Below are positions 16,146 through 24,926 of a stretch of 64,000 nt of DNA, piece after piece; the stretch's first letter is position 1, and every line of letters starts with the position of its first letter. The DNA is from an uncultured Eubacteriales bacterium (GTDB lineage: Bacteria > Bacillota > Clostridia > Tissierellales > Peptoniphilaceae). The notes beneath the pieces were generated by a model. It worked only from the letters and a program-made list of their open reading frames with translations, made no database searches and had not been told where the DNA came from. Location: assembly GCA_900539225.1 (NCBI GenBank), contig UQBO01000003.1, forward strand, positions 95,511 to 159,510. The letters run 5' to 3'. Both the position numbers and the translations under genes were made by a program.

Positions 16146-17723
16146 ATGGCAGAGATTAGAGAGAATAACGAGACAGCTCAAAGAGCTGAGCTCTATAGGA
16201 AGATCTGGTCCATCGCAGACGATGTGCGCGGCGCTGTCGATGGCTGGGACTTTAAACAATACATACTAGGCATACTTTTTTACCGCTTTATATCAGAGAA
16301 TATCACAGAATTTTTTAACGTGGCAGAGCACGAAGCAGGCGACCCAGACTTTGATTACGCTCAGATAAGTGACGAAGAGGCAGAAAAGTATTTTAGACCA
16401 AATACAGTTGAGGACAAAGGCTTCTTTATATTGCCAAGCCAATTATTTGAAAATGTCGTTAAAGATGCGGGCACTAATGAAGACCTTAACACAGACCTTG
16501 CTAATATTTTTAAAGCCATAGAAGCAAGTGCCATTGGTTTTAGGTCAGAAGATGATATAAAAGGACTTTTTGAAGATGTTGACACTACAAGCAATAAACT
16601 TGGTGCGACAGTTGCCGAAAAGAATAAAAGGCTTAGAGACATATTAAATGGTATAGCCAGCATAAACTTTGGTCGCTTTGAAGATAACGATATAGATGCT
16701 TTCGGTGATGCCTACCTTTATTTAATCTCGAATTATGCAAGTAATGCAGGAAAATCAGGTGGAGAATTTTTCACGCCACAAACAGTTTCAAAATTACTCG
16801 CAAGACTTGTTATGCAAGGCAAGACAGCCATTAACAAGGTATACGATCCTACATGCGGCAGTGGGAGTCTACTTTTACAAATGAAAAAGCAGTTTGATGC
16901 ACATATCATAGACGAAGGCTTCTTCGGACAAGAGATAAACATGACAAACTTTAACCTTTGCCGTATGAATATGTTTTTGCACAATGTTAATTACAATAAC
17001 TTTTCTATCAAAAGAGGTGATACCTTATTAAATCCGCTTCATAACGATGAGAAGCCATTTGATGCCATAGTCTCAAATCCGCCATACTCAATAAAGTGGA
17101 TAGGCGATAAAGATCCAACCCTGATTAATGATGTACGTTTTGCACCAGCAGGCAAGCTCGCTCCTAAGTCATATGCCGACTACGCCTTCATCATGCACGC
17201 ACTTAGCTACCTTTCAAGTAAGGGTAGAGCAGCCATAGTCTGTTTCCCAGGCATTTTTTATCGTAAAGGCGCCGAAAAAACAATCCGTAAGTATTTAGTT
17301 GACAATAACTTCATAGACTGCGTTATACAGCTGCCAGAAAACTTATTCTTTGGCACATCCATCGCCACTTGTGTTTTAGTTATGGCGAAGAATAAGACGG
17401 AGAACAAAATTTTATTTATAGACGCTTCAAAAGAGTTTAAAAAAGAAACAAATAATAATATTTTGGAAGATAAAAATATTGACAATATTTTAAACGAGTT
17501 TGTAGCTAGAAAAGAAGTAGAATACTTCTCTAGATACGTTGATGTTAAGGAAGTGGAAGAGAACGACTATAACCTGTCAGTTTCAACTTACGTTGAAAAA
17601 GAAGACACTAGAGAGAAAATCGATATAAAAGTACTTAATAAAGAGATAGAAGAGACCGTTAAAAAGATAGATGAGCTAAGAGCTTCGATAGATGCGATAG
17701 TGAAGGAGCTTGAAGATGAATAA
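16146..17723 (+). CDS. hsdM: type I restriction-modification system, DNA adenine methyltransferase subunit
   Basis: Methylates adenine at the sequence chosen by HsdS. The protein (525 residues) has the HsdM N-terminal helical domain with VRGAVDGWDFKQYILGILFYRF, SAM motif I DPTCGSGSLLLQ at about residue 234 and the N6-adenine catalytic motif NPPY at 311-314. ATG at 16146 is chosen because AAGGAG at 16134-16139 lies six bases upstream. The stop overlaps the rhuM start by eight bases. Confidence 0.95.
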   Translation: MAEIRENNETAQRAELYRKIWSIADDVRGAVDGWDFKQYILGILFYRFISENITEFFNVAEHEAGDPDFDYAQISDEEAEKYFRPNTVEDKGFFILPSQLFENVVKDAGTNEDLNTDLANIFKAIEASAIGFRSEDDIKGLFEDVDTTSNKLGATVAEKNKRLRDILNGIASINFGRFEDNDIDAFGDAYLYLISNYASNAGKSGGEFFTPQTVSKLLARLVMQGKTAINKVYDPTCGSGSLLLQMKKQFDAHIIDEGFFGQEINMTNFNLCRMNMFLHNVNYNNFSIKRGDTLLNPLHNDEKPFDAIVSNPPYSIKWIGDKDPTLINDVRFAPAGKLAPKSYADYAFIMHALSYLSSKGRAAIVCFPGIFYRKGAEKTIRKYLVDNNFIDCVIQLPENLFFGTSIATCVLVMAKNKTENKILFIDASKEFKKETNNNILEDKNIDNILNEFVARKEVEYFSRYVDVKEVEENDYNLSVSTYVEKEDTREKIDIKVLNKEIEETVKKIDELRASIDAIVKELEDE

Positions 17724-18726
17724 TCAAATTATAATATATAATACCGAAGATGGTAAATCTAAAATCAATTTAAAATATGATGATGGAACCGTATGGCTAA
17801 ATCAAAATGAAATTGCTGAACTTTTTCAAACTACTAAACAAAATATTAGTAAACACATAAATAACATTTTTAATGATGGTGAATTAGATGAAAAAGTGGT
17901 AGTCAACTATAAGTTGACTACCACTCAACATGGGGCTATGAGTGATAAAACACAAAAACATGAGGTGGCTTACTATTCATTAGATATGATTTTAGCAATT
18001 GGTTATAGAGTAAGGTCGGTTCGTGGTATACAATTTAGGCAATATGCGACAACAGTACTAAAAGAGTATATGATAAAAGGTTTTGCTATGGATGACGATA
18101 AGCTCAAAAACTTTGGTGGTGGAAAATATTTTAAAGAACTTCTTGAAAGAATTAGAGATATTAGATCATCTGAAAAAGTTTTCTATAGACAAATTCTTGA
18201 TATATTCGCAACAAGCATAGATTATGATGCACATAAAGATGAGGCAAAGTGGTTTTTTGCTACTATTCAAAATATGATGCACTATGCGGTACATCAAAGT
18301 ACAGCAAGTGAGATGATTGTTGAAAGAGTAGATTCAGAAAAAGTTTTTATGGGTCTTACTAACTTTAAAGGAGAACTACCAACTCTAAGTGAAGCAAAGA
18401 TTGCAAAAAACTATTTAAAAGAAGATGAGCTAAGCAAGTTGAACCTTTTAGTGTCGGGTTATTTAGATTTTGCTGAGGTAAGAGCAAAGAAAGAGATTCC
18501 TATGACTATGAATGATTGGATTGACTATACTTATGATATATTGAAAGTAAACGGCGAAGATTTACTTCCAGATAAGGGAAAGATATCAAGAAGTCAAATG
18601 GAGAAGAAAGTTAAAATGGAATATATCAAGTATAAAAATAAAACCTTAACACAAGTTGAGAGAGATTATTTAGATGAGATAAAAAATATAAATCAAATTG
18701 CAGAAAAGGGTTGTAAAGATGAGTAA
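17716..18726 (+). CDS. RhuM family protein inside the restriction-modification operon
   Basis: A 336-residue protein of the RhuM (virulence-RhuM) family. The N-terminal helix-turn-helix-like part VWLNQNEIAELFQTTKQNISKH is followed by TTQHGA and SLDMILAIGYRVRSVRGIQFR, hallmark segments of the family. RhuM genes are often placed between hsdM and hsdS in type I loci, but their role is unsettled. AAGGAG lies seven bases before the ATG. The coding sequence contains a perfect 14-bp inverted repeat (17895-17925). Both ends overlap neighbouring genes by eight bases, so it is fully embedded in the operon. Confidence 0.85.
   Translation: MNNQIIIYNTEDGKSKINLKYDDGTVWLNQNEIAELFQTTKQNISKHINNIFNDGELDEKVVVNYKLTTTQHGAMSDKTQKHEVAYYSLDMILAIGYRVRSVRGIQFRQYATTVLKEYMIKGFAMDDDKLKNFGGGKYFKELLERIRDIRSSEKVFYRQILDIFATSIDYDAHKDEAKWFFATIQNMMHYAVHQSTASEMIVERVDSEKVFMGLTNFKGELPTLSEAKIAKNYLKEDELSKLNLLVSGYLDFAEVRAKKEIPMTMNDWIDYTYDILKVNGEDLLPDKGKISRSQMEKKVKMEYIKYKNKTLTQVERDYLDEIKNINQIAEKGCKDE
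17895..17925. repeat. perfect 14-bp inverted repeat with 3-base loop inside rhuM
   Basis: AGTGGTAGTCAACT, loop ATA, AGTTGACTACCACT. The two arms are exact reverse complements, giving a 31-base hairpin in DNA or mRNA. It encodes the non-conserved stretch V-V-V-N-Y-K-L-T-T-T just before the conserved TTQHGA motif. There is no T-tract after it, so it is not a normal terminator. Confidence 0.9.
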
Positions 18727-19933
18727 AATAGATGAAATGCTAAAAAATGAAAAAGTTGAATGGAAAAAGCTTGGGGATGTTTGTGAGATAAAGACAGGTA
18801 AAACTATAAGTAAAGCATTTATTGCTAAAAATAAAGGTGACTATCCAGTTATTAATAGTGGTAAAGAACCATTAGGCTATGTAAATACATGGAATACTGA
18901 AGATGATCCAATCGGCATTACATCAAGAGGTGCAGGAGTTGGCTCAATCACTTATCAAGATGGAAAATATTATAGAGGCAATTTAAATTATTCAGTAACT
19001 ATTAAAGATAAAACTAACTTGAATTTTAGATTTTTGTATCATTTATTATTAAATAGGCAAAGCTATATTCATAATCTATGTACTTATAATGGTATACCGG
19101 CATTAAATGCGAGTGAACTGAAAACATTAGAACTACCAATACCTTCATTAAAAATTCAAGAAAAAATTGCAAAAACACTTGACAAATTCACAAATTATGT
19201 TACAGAATTACAGTCAGAATTACAGTCAGAATTACAGTCAAGAAATAGACAATATGAGTATTATAGAGATAAATTATTGAGTGAAGAGTACTTAAATAAA
19301 GCAATAATTAACTATTATAAATCTGATAATACAAGGTATTTATCTTATGAAAAAATATCTGACATATGTCTAAGACAAAGAGGGATTAAGATAACTGCTA
19401 AAGAAATGAATGAGCTAAATAATGATTCTTCAAGCGTAAAAGTATTTGCTGGGGGCAATACAAGCGCAATGCTTAATAAAGATGAAGTTGGAGAAGAAAA
19501 TGTTATTAATAAGCAAAGCGTCATTGTTAAGTCTAGAGGTAATATTGACTTTGAATATTATAATGAGGCTTTTACTCATAAAAATGAAATGTGGTCTTAT
19601 TCAAGTTTAGATGAGAATAAGTTAAACATTAAATATTTATATTATGTGTTAAAAAATAATTTGAAATATTTTAGAGACAATGCAATAAGCGGGAAATTAC
19701 CACAAATTTCAACAGGAGTTACTGATAATTATAAAGTGCCACTACCAAATATTTATGTACAAAATCAAATTGTAGAAATTTTAGACAAGTTTGATGAACT
19801 TATTAAAAATGTAAGTGGACTACTTCCTGATGAGATTGAAAAAAGAGAAAAGCAATATGAATATTACCGAGAAAAACTCTTAACTTTTGACACTGAATGT
19901 ACTAGTGGGGGGGGGGTACCACCTATTAAGTAA
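18719..19933 (+). CDS. hsdS: type I restriction-modification system, specificity subunit with two target-recognition domains
   Basis: Chooses the bipartite DNA target for HsdM/HsdR. The protein (404 residues) shows TRD1 starting VEWKKLGDVCEIKTGKT, a first conserved helix IQEKIAKTLDKFTNYV with three SELQ-type repeats and RQYEYYRDKLLS, TRD2 starting YLSYEKISDICLRQRG, and a second conserved helix IVEILDKFDELIKNV ending in EKQYEYYREKLLTF. The normal end of such proteins is at that LLTF; here a short tail follows, encoded partly by a ten-G tract (19907-19916) that ends in GGGVPPIK. AAAAGGG lies eight bases before the ATG. The stop is followed by a third half-specificity frame. Confidence 0.92.
   Translation: MSKIDEMLKNEKVEWKKLGDVCEIKTGKTISKAFIAKNKGDYPVINSGKEPLGYVNTWNTEDDPIGITSRGAGVGSITYQDGKYYRGNLNYSVTIKDKTNLNFRFLYHLLLNRQSYIHNLCTYNGIPALNASELKTLELPIPSLKIQEKIAKTLDKFTNYVTELQSELQSELQSRNRQYEYYRDKLLSEEYLNKAIINYYKSDNTRYLSYEKISDICLRQRGIKITAKEMNELNNDSSSVKVFAGGNTSAMLNKDEVGEENVINKQSVIVKSRGNIDFEYYNEAFTHKNEMWSYSSLDENKLNIKYLYYVLKNNLKYFRDNAISGKLPQISTGVTDNYKVPLPNIYVQNQIVEILDKFDELIKNVSGLLPDEIEKREKQYEYYREKLLTFDTECTSGGGVPPIK
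19203..19238 (+). repeat. 12-bp tandem repeat, three perfect copies, in the HsdS inter-domain helix
   Basis: CAGAATTACAGT occurs three times without mismatch (19203, 19215, 19227) and encodes the tetrapeptide series TELQ-SELQ-SELQ. It lies in the conserved helix between TRD1 and TRD2. In the EcoR124I/EcoDXXI family a 12-bp repeat in the same place (TAEL, two or three copies) sets the length of the non-specific spacer in the target. Confidence 0.92.
19907..19916 (+). repeat. homopolymeric tract of ten G in the hsdS 3' end
   Basis: Ten consecutive G residues within an AT-rich gene. Tracts of this length slip during replication and are classic phase-variation devices. With ten G the frame ends GGGVPPIK at TAA 19931. 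One G less would give a tail of 17 further residues ending at TAG 19968. One more would stop at TAA 19927. Confidence 0.95.
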
Positions 19934-20587
19934 AGAATATATCGGTTTATTGACACAAGCGGAGCTTTAGTTGGAGTAAATGTTTTTGAACTTAGATATA
20001 AATCATTAGGTAAGATAGGCACGTTTGAAAATGGTAAAGGAATGCCTAAGAGTATATTTAACGAAAAAGGTAATGTTGGAGCAATCCATTATGGACATAT
20101 ATATACTAAATATAATTTGTGTGTAAGAAACCCAATTGTGAAAGTAACTGTGCAAAATGCAGAGAAGCTTAAAAAAGTTTATACTGGCGATTTAGTAATT
20201 GCAAAAACATCTGAAAATATTGAAGACGTAATGAAAACTGTAGCTTATTTAGGTAGTGAAAGTGTTGTAACTGGTGGCCATGCAGCTATATTTAGACATA
20301 ATGAAAATCCAAAGTATTTATCACATGTATTTAATGGAGCAAATTATTTCATAAGACAAAAGAATAAGTTGGCAAGAGGCGTTAAAGTTATTGAACTATC
20401 AACTAAGGATATGGAAAAAATTAAAATACTTATTCCACCTAAAGCTATTCAAGAATATATTGTATCCAATCTTGATAAGTTTGAGGCACTAAGCCAGTCT
20501 ACTACTGAGGGCTTAAGGCGCGAGATTGAATTACGTGAAAAACAATATGAGTATTACAGGGAAAAACTATTGACATTTGAAAAATAA
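19934..20587 (+). pseudogene. third HsdS half: one target-recognition domain plus conserved helix, without a proper start
   Basis: Directly after the hsdS TAA the same frame is open to 20587. From about 19997 it reads YKSLGKIGTFENGKGMPKS, a normal TRD beginning, then YGHIYTKYN, GDLVIAKTSENIEDV and VTGGHAAIF, and ends with the conserved helix IVSNLDKFEALSQS and EKQYEYYREKLLTFEK. The first ATG (20042) lies within the TRD and has no spaced Shine-Dalgarno sequence. It may be a silent donor of a TRD for recombination, a product of reinitiation or read-through, or a decayed remnant. The C-terminal repeat is close in sequence to that of the upstream hsdS. Confidence 0.75.
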
Positions 20588-20600
20588 ATGAGGTGATTTT

Positions 20601-23600
20601 ATGAGCGAAGAATTAAAAAACTATGGCTCGTCTGCCATTGCCGAGATGACGGGCGGCATCATACTAGCTAAGTATGAAAAAGAAAGTTCGGCTCATGACA
20701 AGGCATACCAAAGCGAGGCAGATCTTGAGAGGGAGCTGATTGAAAATTTAATTTCACAAGGCTATGAAAGATTCAAGGCAAGCTCTAATGAAGACCTTTA
20801 CGGGAATTTAAGAGACAAGATTGAAAAATTAAATAGGGTTTTATTTACTGATGATGAGTGGAGACGCTTTCTCACTGAGTATCTTGATGCGCCTAATGAT
20901 GGTATTGTAGAAAAAACTAGAAAGATTCAAGAAAATTATATCTATGACTTTAAATTTGATAACGGAGATTTAAAAAATATTAAAATCATTGATAAGAAAA
21001 ATATTCATAATAATTATATGCAAGTGATGAATCAATATAGTGTTGATGGTAGGCATAAGAACAGGTATGACGTTACTATACTTGTCAATGGTTTACCTCT
21101 AGTTCATATCGAGCTTAAGAAGCGCGGTGTAAGTATGCATGAAGCTTTTGATCAAATACATAAGTATTCTAAAGAAAGCTTTAACGCTGACAGCTCTTTA
21201 TATAAGTTTGTACAAATTTTTGTCATATCTAATGGTACTTATACTAGATATTTTGCAAATACTCTTGAGAGAAACAAAAATAATTACGAGTTCACTTGCG
21301 AGTGGGCTGATGCCAAGAACAAGGCCATCCACGACCTCGTTGATTTCACTAAGACTTTCTTCGAGAAGAGGGTTATCTTAGAGGTTTTAACTAAGTACTG
21401 TGTATTTAACTCGCAAAACACTCTTATGATTATGAGGCCATATCAAATCGCGGCGACTGAGAGGATTCTTTGGAAGATTAAATCATCTCATGAAAGTAAA
21501 AGCTATGGCTCAGCTGCGGCTGGTGGCTTTATCTGGCACACAACTGGCTCAGGTAAGACGCTAACTTCATTTAAAACGGCTAGACTTGCGACTGACTTGG
21601 ACTTCATCGATAAAGTTTTCTTCGTTGTTGATAGAAAAGATTTGGACTATCAAACAATGAATGAGTATAAAAAATTTCAAGAGGACTCTGTCAATGGCAG
21701 CAAGGATACTAAAGAGCTAAAGAAGTCCATCGAGAAGTATGATAACAGGATAGTGGTTACTACCATTCAAAAGCTTAATGAATTTGTTAAAAATTATCCT
21801 GAACATGAGATTTATGACAAAGAGTGCGTACTTATATATGACGAGTGCCACCGCTCACAATTTGGCGATGCGCAAAAAAATATTCGCAGGAGCTTTAAAA
21901 AGTACTACCAATTTGGTTTTACTGGCACGCCGATATTTGCTGAAAACTCATTAAGTGGTGAGACAACATCGTCGATATTTGGTGCTCAGCTGCACTCGTA
22001 TGTAATTACTGACGCGATTCGCGATGGAAAAGTTTTAAAATTTAAGGTTGACTACAACAATATTAAGAGCAAGTTCAAAGAGGCCGAAAAAGAAAGTGAC
22101 GAGAAAGAGCTTAAGAAGTATGAAAATAAAATGCTTCTTCATCCTGAGAGAATATCAGAAATCACTAAGTACATTTTGAATATATATGACACAAAAACTC
22201 ATAGAAACGTTTGTTACGAAAGAAAAGAGAAAAGGCTCAATGGTTTTAACGCGATGTTTGCGGTACAAAGCGTTGAAGCAGCGAAATTATATTACGAAGA
22301 GTTTGAAAAGCAGCAAATGGATTTGCCTGAGGATAAAAAATTAAAGGTCGCTAGTATATTTAGCTTTCAAGCTAATGAAGAACAAGCATCCATCGGGGAA
22401 ATAGCTGATGAAAATTTCAATCCAAGTGCAATGAACTCGAGTGCGAAGGAGTTTTTGGACAGGATAATTGCTGACTATAACAAAAGCTTCGGAACTAATT
22501 ACTCAACTGAAGCGGGCGAGTTCCAAAACTATTATAAAGACTTATCAAGAAGGGTTAAGGATAAGGAAGTTGATTTGCTTATCGTTGTCGGCATGTTCTT
22601 AACAGGTTTTGACGCACCTACACTTAATACACTTTTTGTTGATAAAAATCTTAGGTATCACGGACTTATTCAAGCATTCTCAAGGACTAATCGTATATTA
22701 AATAAAGTAAAAGCCTTTGGTAATATCGTTTGCTTTAGGGATTTAGAGAAAGCGACTGAGGACGCCATCAAAACTTTTGGCGATGAGAACAGCGTAAACA
22801 TTATCTTAGAAAATAGTTTTGAGGACTATATGAATGGATTTAAAGATAAAGATAGTGGTAAGGTGATTAAAGGCTACATCGAAATATCTAATGAGCTTGT
22901 TCAAAAATTCCCTGAACCAACTGAGATAGAGCTTGACGCAGATAAAAAAGAATTTGTTCAATTGTTTGGCGAGCTGCTTAAGTCCGAGAACATCTTGAGA
23001 AACTTTGATGAGTTTCAAAATGTTGATAAGATTATTTCCGAAAGACTTATGCAGGACATGAAGAGCGTATATGTTGATATTAGAGAGAATATTACTAAGA
23101 GAAGAAATTATGATGATGCACAAAAAACCGATATTGACTTCTCTGACGTTGAGTTTCAAATCGATTTACTAAAGACTGATGAGATCAATCTTGATTACAT
23201 TCTTAAGCTTATACTTGAAAAGTACAAAGAGCACGATGATATAGAAGTCATTAAAGCCGAGGTTAAAAGAGCTATTAGATCAAGTCTTGGTACTAGAGCT
23301 AAGGAAGAGCTTATCATGAGCTATATTAATTCAACAAGACTATCTGAGCTAAAGACTAATGACGATATAGTCGAAAGCTTTTACGAATTTGCTAGAAAAG
23401 AAAAAGAAAAAAACGTTGATGAGTTAATAAGCAATGAAAAGCTTAACGATGGCGCAAAACGTTTTATAGAGAAATCCATCGCCAAGGGATACGTTGATTA
23501 CGCTGGCGATGAGCTTGACAGTATACTTCCTCCAACATCAAGACGCGGCGGATTAAGAGAGAAGAAAAAGGGCGAAGTACTTGCTAAGATAGATGCTATA

Positions 23601-23624
23601 GTTAATATATTCGTAGGAATTTAA
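20601..23624 (+). CDS. hsdR: type I restriction enzyme, ATPase/endonuclease subunit
   Basis: Translocates and cleaves unmodified DNA with HsdM and HsdS. The 1007-residue protein has an N-terminal nuclease domain with DVTILVNGLPLVHIELKKRG near residue 160-180 (the D...ExK type catalytic site), Walker A TTGSGKT near 315, the DEAD-type box DECH near 414 and motif III GFTGTPIF, then motif VI QAFSRTNR. The RBS GAGGTGA precedes the ATG. Length and all motifs look intact, so the restriction locus is probably functional. It is the last gene of the operon, followed by a terminator. Confidence 0.96.
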   Translation: MSEELKNYGSSAIAEMTGGIILAKYEKESSAHDKAYQSEADLERELIENLISQGYERFKASSNEDLYGNLRDKIEKLNRVLFTDDEWRRFLTEYLDAPNDGIVEKTRKIQENYIYDFKFDNGDLKNIKIIDKKNIHNNYMQVMNQYSVDGRHKNRYDVTILVNGLPLVHIELKKRGVSMHEAFDQIHKYSKESFNADSSLYKFVQIFVISNGTYTRYFANTLERNKNNYEFTCEWADAKNKAIHDLVDFTKTFFEKRVILEVLTKYCVFNSQNTLMIMRPYQIAATERILWKIKSSHESKSYGSAAAGGFIWHTTGSGKTLTSFKTARLATDLDFIDKVFFVVDRKDLDYQTMNEYKKFQEDSVNGSKDTKELKKSIEKYDNRIVVTTIQKLNEFVKNYPEHEIYDKECVLIYDECHRSQFGDAQKNIRRSFKKYYQFGFTGTPIFAENSLSGETTSSIFGAQLHSYVITDAIRDGKVLKFKVDYNNIKSKFKEAEKESDEKELKKYENKMLLHPERISEITKYILNIYDTKTHRNVCYERKEKRLNGFNAMFAVQSVEAAKLYYEEFEKQQMDLPEDKKLKVASIFSFQANEEQASIGEIADENFNPSAMNSSAKEFLDRIIADYNKSFGTNYSTEAGEFQNYYKDLSRRVKDKEVDLLIVVGMFLTGFDAPTLNTLFVDKNLRYHGLIQAFSRTNRILNKVKAFGNIVCFRDLEKATEDAIKTFGDENSVNIILENSFEDYMNGFKDKDSGKVIKGYIEISNELVQKFPEPTEIELDADKKEFVQLFGELLKSENILRNFDEFQNVDKIISERLMQDMKSVYVDIRENITKRRNYDDAQKTDIDFSDVEFQIDLLKTDEINLDYILKLILEKYKEHDDIEVIKAEVKRAIRSSLGTRAKEELIMSYINSTRLSELKTNDDIVESFYEFARKEKEKNVDELISNEKLNDGAKRFIEKSIAKGYVDYAGDELDSILPPTSRRGGLREKKKGEVLAKIDAIVNIFVGI

Positions 23625-23628
23625 TTTG

Positions 23629-23663
23629 AAAAAAATTCGTGGGCAAGTCTCACGAATTTTTTA
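23629..23663 (+). terminator. intrinsic terminator after hsdR
   Basis: AAAAATTCGTG (23631-23641) pairs with CACGAATTTTT (23651-23661) around a 9-base loop, ending in a T-run. It marks the right edge of the accessory island. Confidence 0.85.
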
Positions 23664-23672
23664 TGCCATTTA

Positions 23673-23681
23673 TGATATAAT
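23673..23681 (+). promoter_or_regulatory. extended -10 promoter upstream of the amidohydrolase gene
   Basis: TGATATAAT lies 20 bases before the ATG at 23702, with AAAGGGGG as ribosome-binding site between them. The same extended -10 element precedes hsdM. Confidence 0.6.
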
Positions 23682-23701
23682 TAATAAAAGGGGGTCATAG
23701 T

Positions 23702-24439
23702 ATGAAGATCAATCTCATGTCTTTAGCCTTTAAGACTAAGGACCTTGAAGGCAACAAAAAGATTATTATAAAATCAATGCGCGAATACGCTCACAAGTCG
23801 GACCTACTTGTCTTTGGTGAGTCGTTCCTACATGGCTTTGAGGCTCTGTCTTGGGACTACGAAAAGGACAAGGCCATCGGCATAGATTTAGACGATGATA
23901 TTATTAAGGAAATAAAACTTGCTGCGAGGGAAAATTCTATTGCGGTGAGCTTTGGTATGATAGAAAAATTGCATGAAGCTCTTTACTCGTCGCAGATCAC
24001 CATTGACAAGGCTGGCGAAGTAATTGATGTCTTTAGACGCGTATCTGATGGCTGGAAGGAGCCAATAGCGGACGCTCACTACAAGGAGGGCGATGGCTTT
24101 CACACTTTTGACTTTGAAGGTAAAAGGGTTCTTGTCGGCATATGCGGCGACTTTTGGCACGAAGAGCTCATAGAAGAGACGGGAGCCATTGAGAAGGATC
24201 TAGTGCTTTGGCCGGTTTACACGGACTTCGAACCGCGCGTTTGGAATGAAGAAGAAAAGTTTGAGTACGCAAAACAAGCGGCTAAACTAAAGGCGCCTGT
24301 CTTGTATGTGAACTCGGTTTGCTATGACTTTGACGAGCCGTATATATCTAAGGGCGGCGCATGTTATTTTGATGGCGGCAAAATTATTAAAGAAGTGCCA
24401 TCGGGCGCTGAGGCTGTCCTAGCCATTGATATAGCTTAA
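23702..24439 (+). CDS. carbon-nitrogen hydrolase (nitrilase superfamily) protein
   Basis: A 245-residue amidohydrolase-like protein. The nitrilase triad is visible as Glu40 (VFGES), a lysine in the segment RRVSDGWKEPIAD and Cys148 in GICGDFWH. Such enzymes hydrolyse amide bonds of small metabolites such as omega-amides; the substrate cannot be told from the sequence. It is the first gene of a three-gene run (amidohydrolase, FMN-binding protein, alkylation repair) with intergenic gaps of 4-9 bases. Confidence 0.82.
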   Translation: MKINLMSLAFKTKDLEGNKKIIIKSMREYAHKSDLLVFGESFLHGFEALSWDYEKDKAIGIDLDDDIIKEIKLAARENSIAVSFGMIEKLHEALYSSQITIDKAGEVIDVFRRVSDGWKEPIADAHYKEGDGFHTFDFEGKRVLVGICGDFWHEELIEETGAIEKDLVLWPVYTDFEPRVWNEEEKFEYAKQAAKLKAPVLYVNSVCYDFDEPYISKGGACYFDGGKIIKEVPSGAEAVLAIDIA

Positions 24440-24448
24440 GGAGGATAT

Positions 24449-24922
24449 ATGAGAAGAAAAGATAGAGAAGTAAACGATATAAATGAAATACTTAGGATAA
24501 TGAAGGACTGCGACGATGTAGTGCTTGCATTTAATGATGAAACCTACCCATACATCTTGGCTGTGAACTTTGGCGTTAGTGAAAATGCTGGAGAAATTAC
24601 TTTATACATTCACGGCGCGACTGAAGGAAAGAAGTATGATTATCTTAAGGATGGGGCGGCTGTGAGCTTCCAAATGAGCACTAATCACAATCTTATCATG
24701 GATAAGGAGCGCGGCTACTGCACTATGAATTACGAATCCATCATAGGTAGGGGCGAGGTGTATGAGCTTCATGATTATGATGATAAAGAGGCGGCACTTG
24801 AAGTTTTAGTGCAAAAGTATCATATACCGAGCGAAAAATTTGTCTATGCAAGGGCCGCTATACCTAGGACGCGCGTTTTTAAAATTTGCGTGAAAGAGTT
24901 AACTTGCAAGGCGAAGGCGTAA
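24449..24922 (+). CDS. pyridoxamine 5'-phosphate oxidase-family FMN-binding protein (NimA-like)
   Basis: A 157-residue split-barrel protein starting MRRKDREV, typical of the group related to nitroimidazole-reductase-like proteins. The central GEITLYIHGATEGKKYDYLKDG and VSFQMSTNHN and the later YESIIGRGEVYEL fit the family. It probably binds FMN; activity on nitroimidazoles cannot be inferred. AAGGAGGATAT precedes the ATG. It lies nine bases after the amidohydrolase gene. Confidence 0.85.
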   Translation: MRRKDREVNDINEILRIMKDCDDVVLAFNDETYPYILAVNFGVSENAGEITLYIHGATEGKKYDYLKDGAAVSFQMSTNHNLIMDKERGYCTMNYESIIGRGEVYELHDYDDKEAALEVLVQKYHIPSEKFVYARAAIPRTRVFKICVKELTCKAKA

Positions 24923-24926
24923 AACG

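Noticed and set aside
19907..19933. Direct fusion of HsdS with the third TRD by slippage of the G-tract
   Set aside because: Reading all three frames shows a stop (TAA 19927, TAA 19931 or TAG 19968) before the third TRD begins in each case.
12900..23662. The island as an integrated phage or conjugative element
   Set aside because: No integrase, tRNA gene, structural or transfer gene, and no clear flanking direct repeats were seen.
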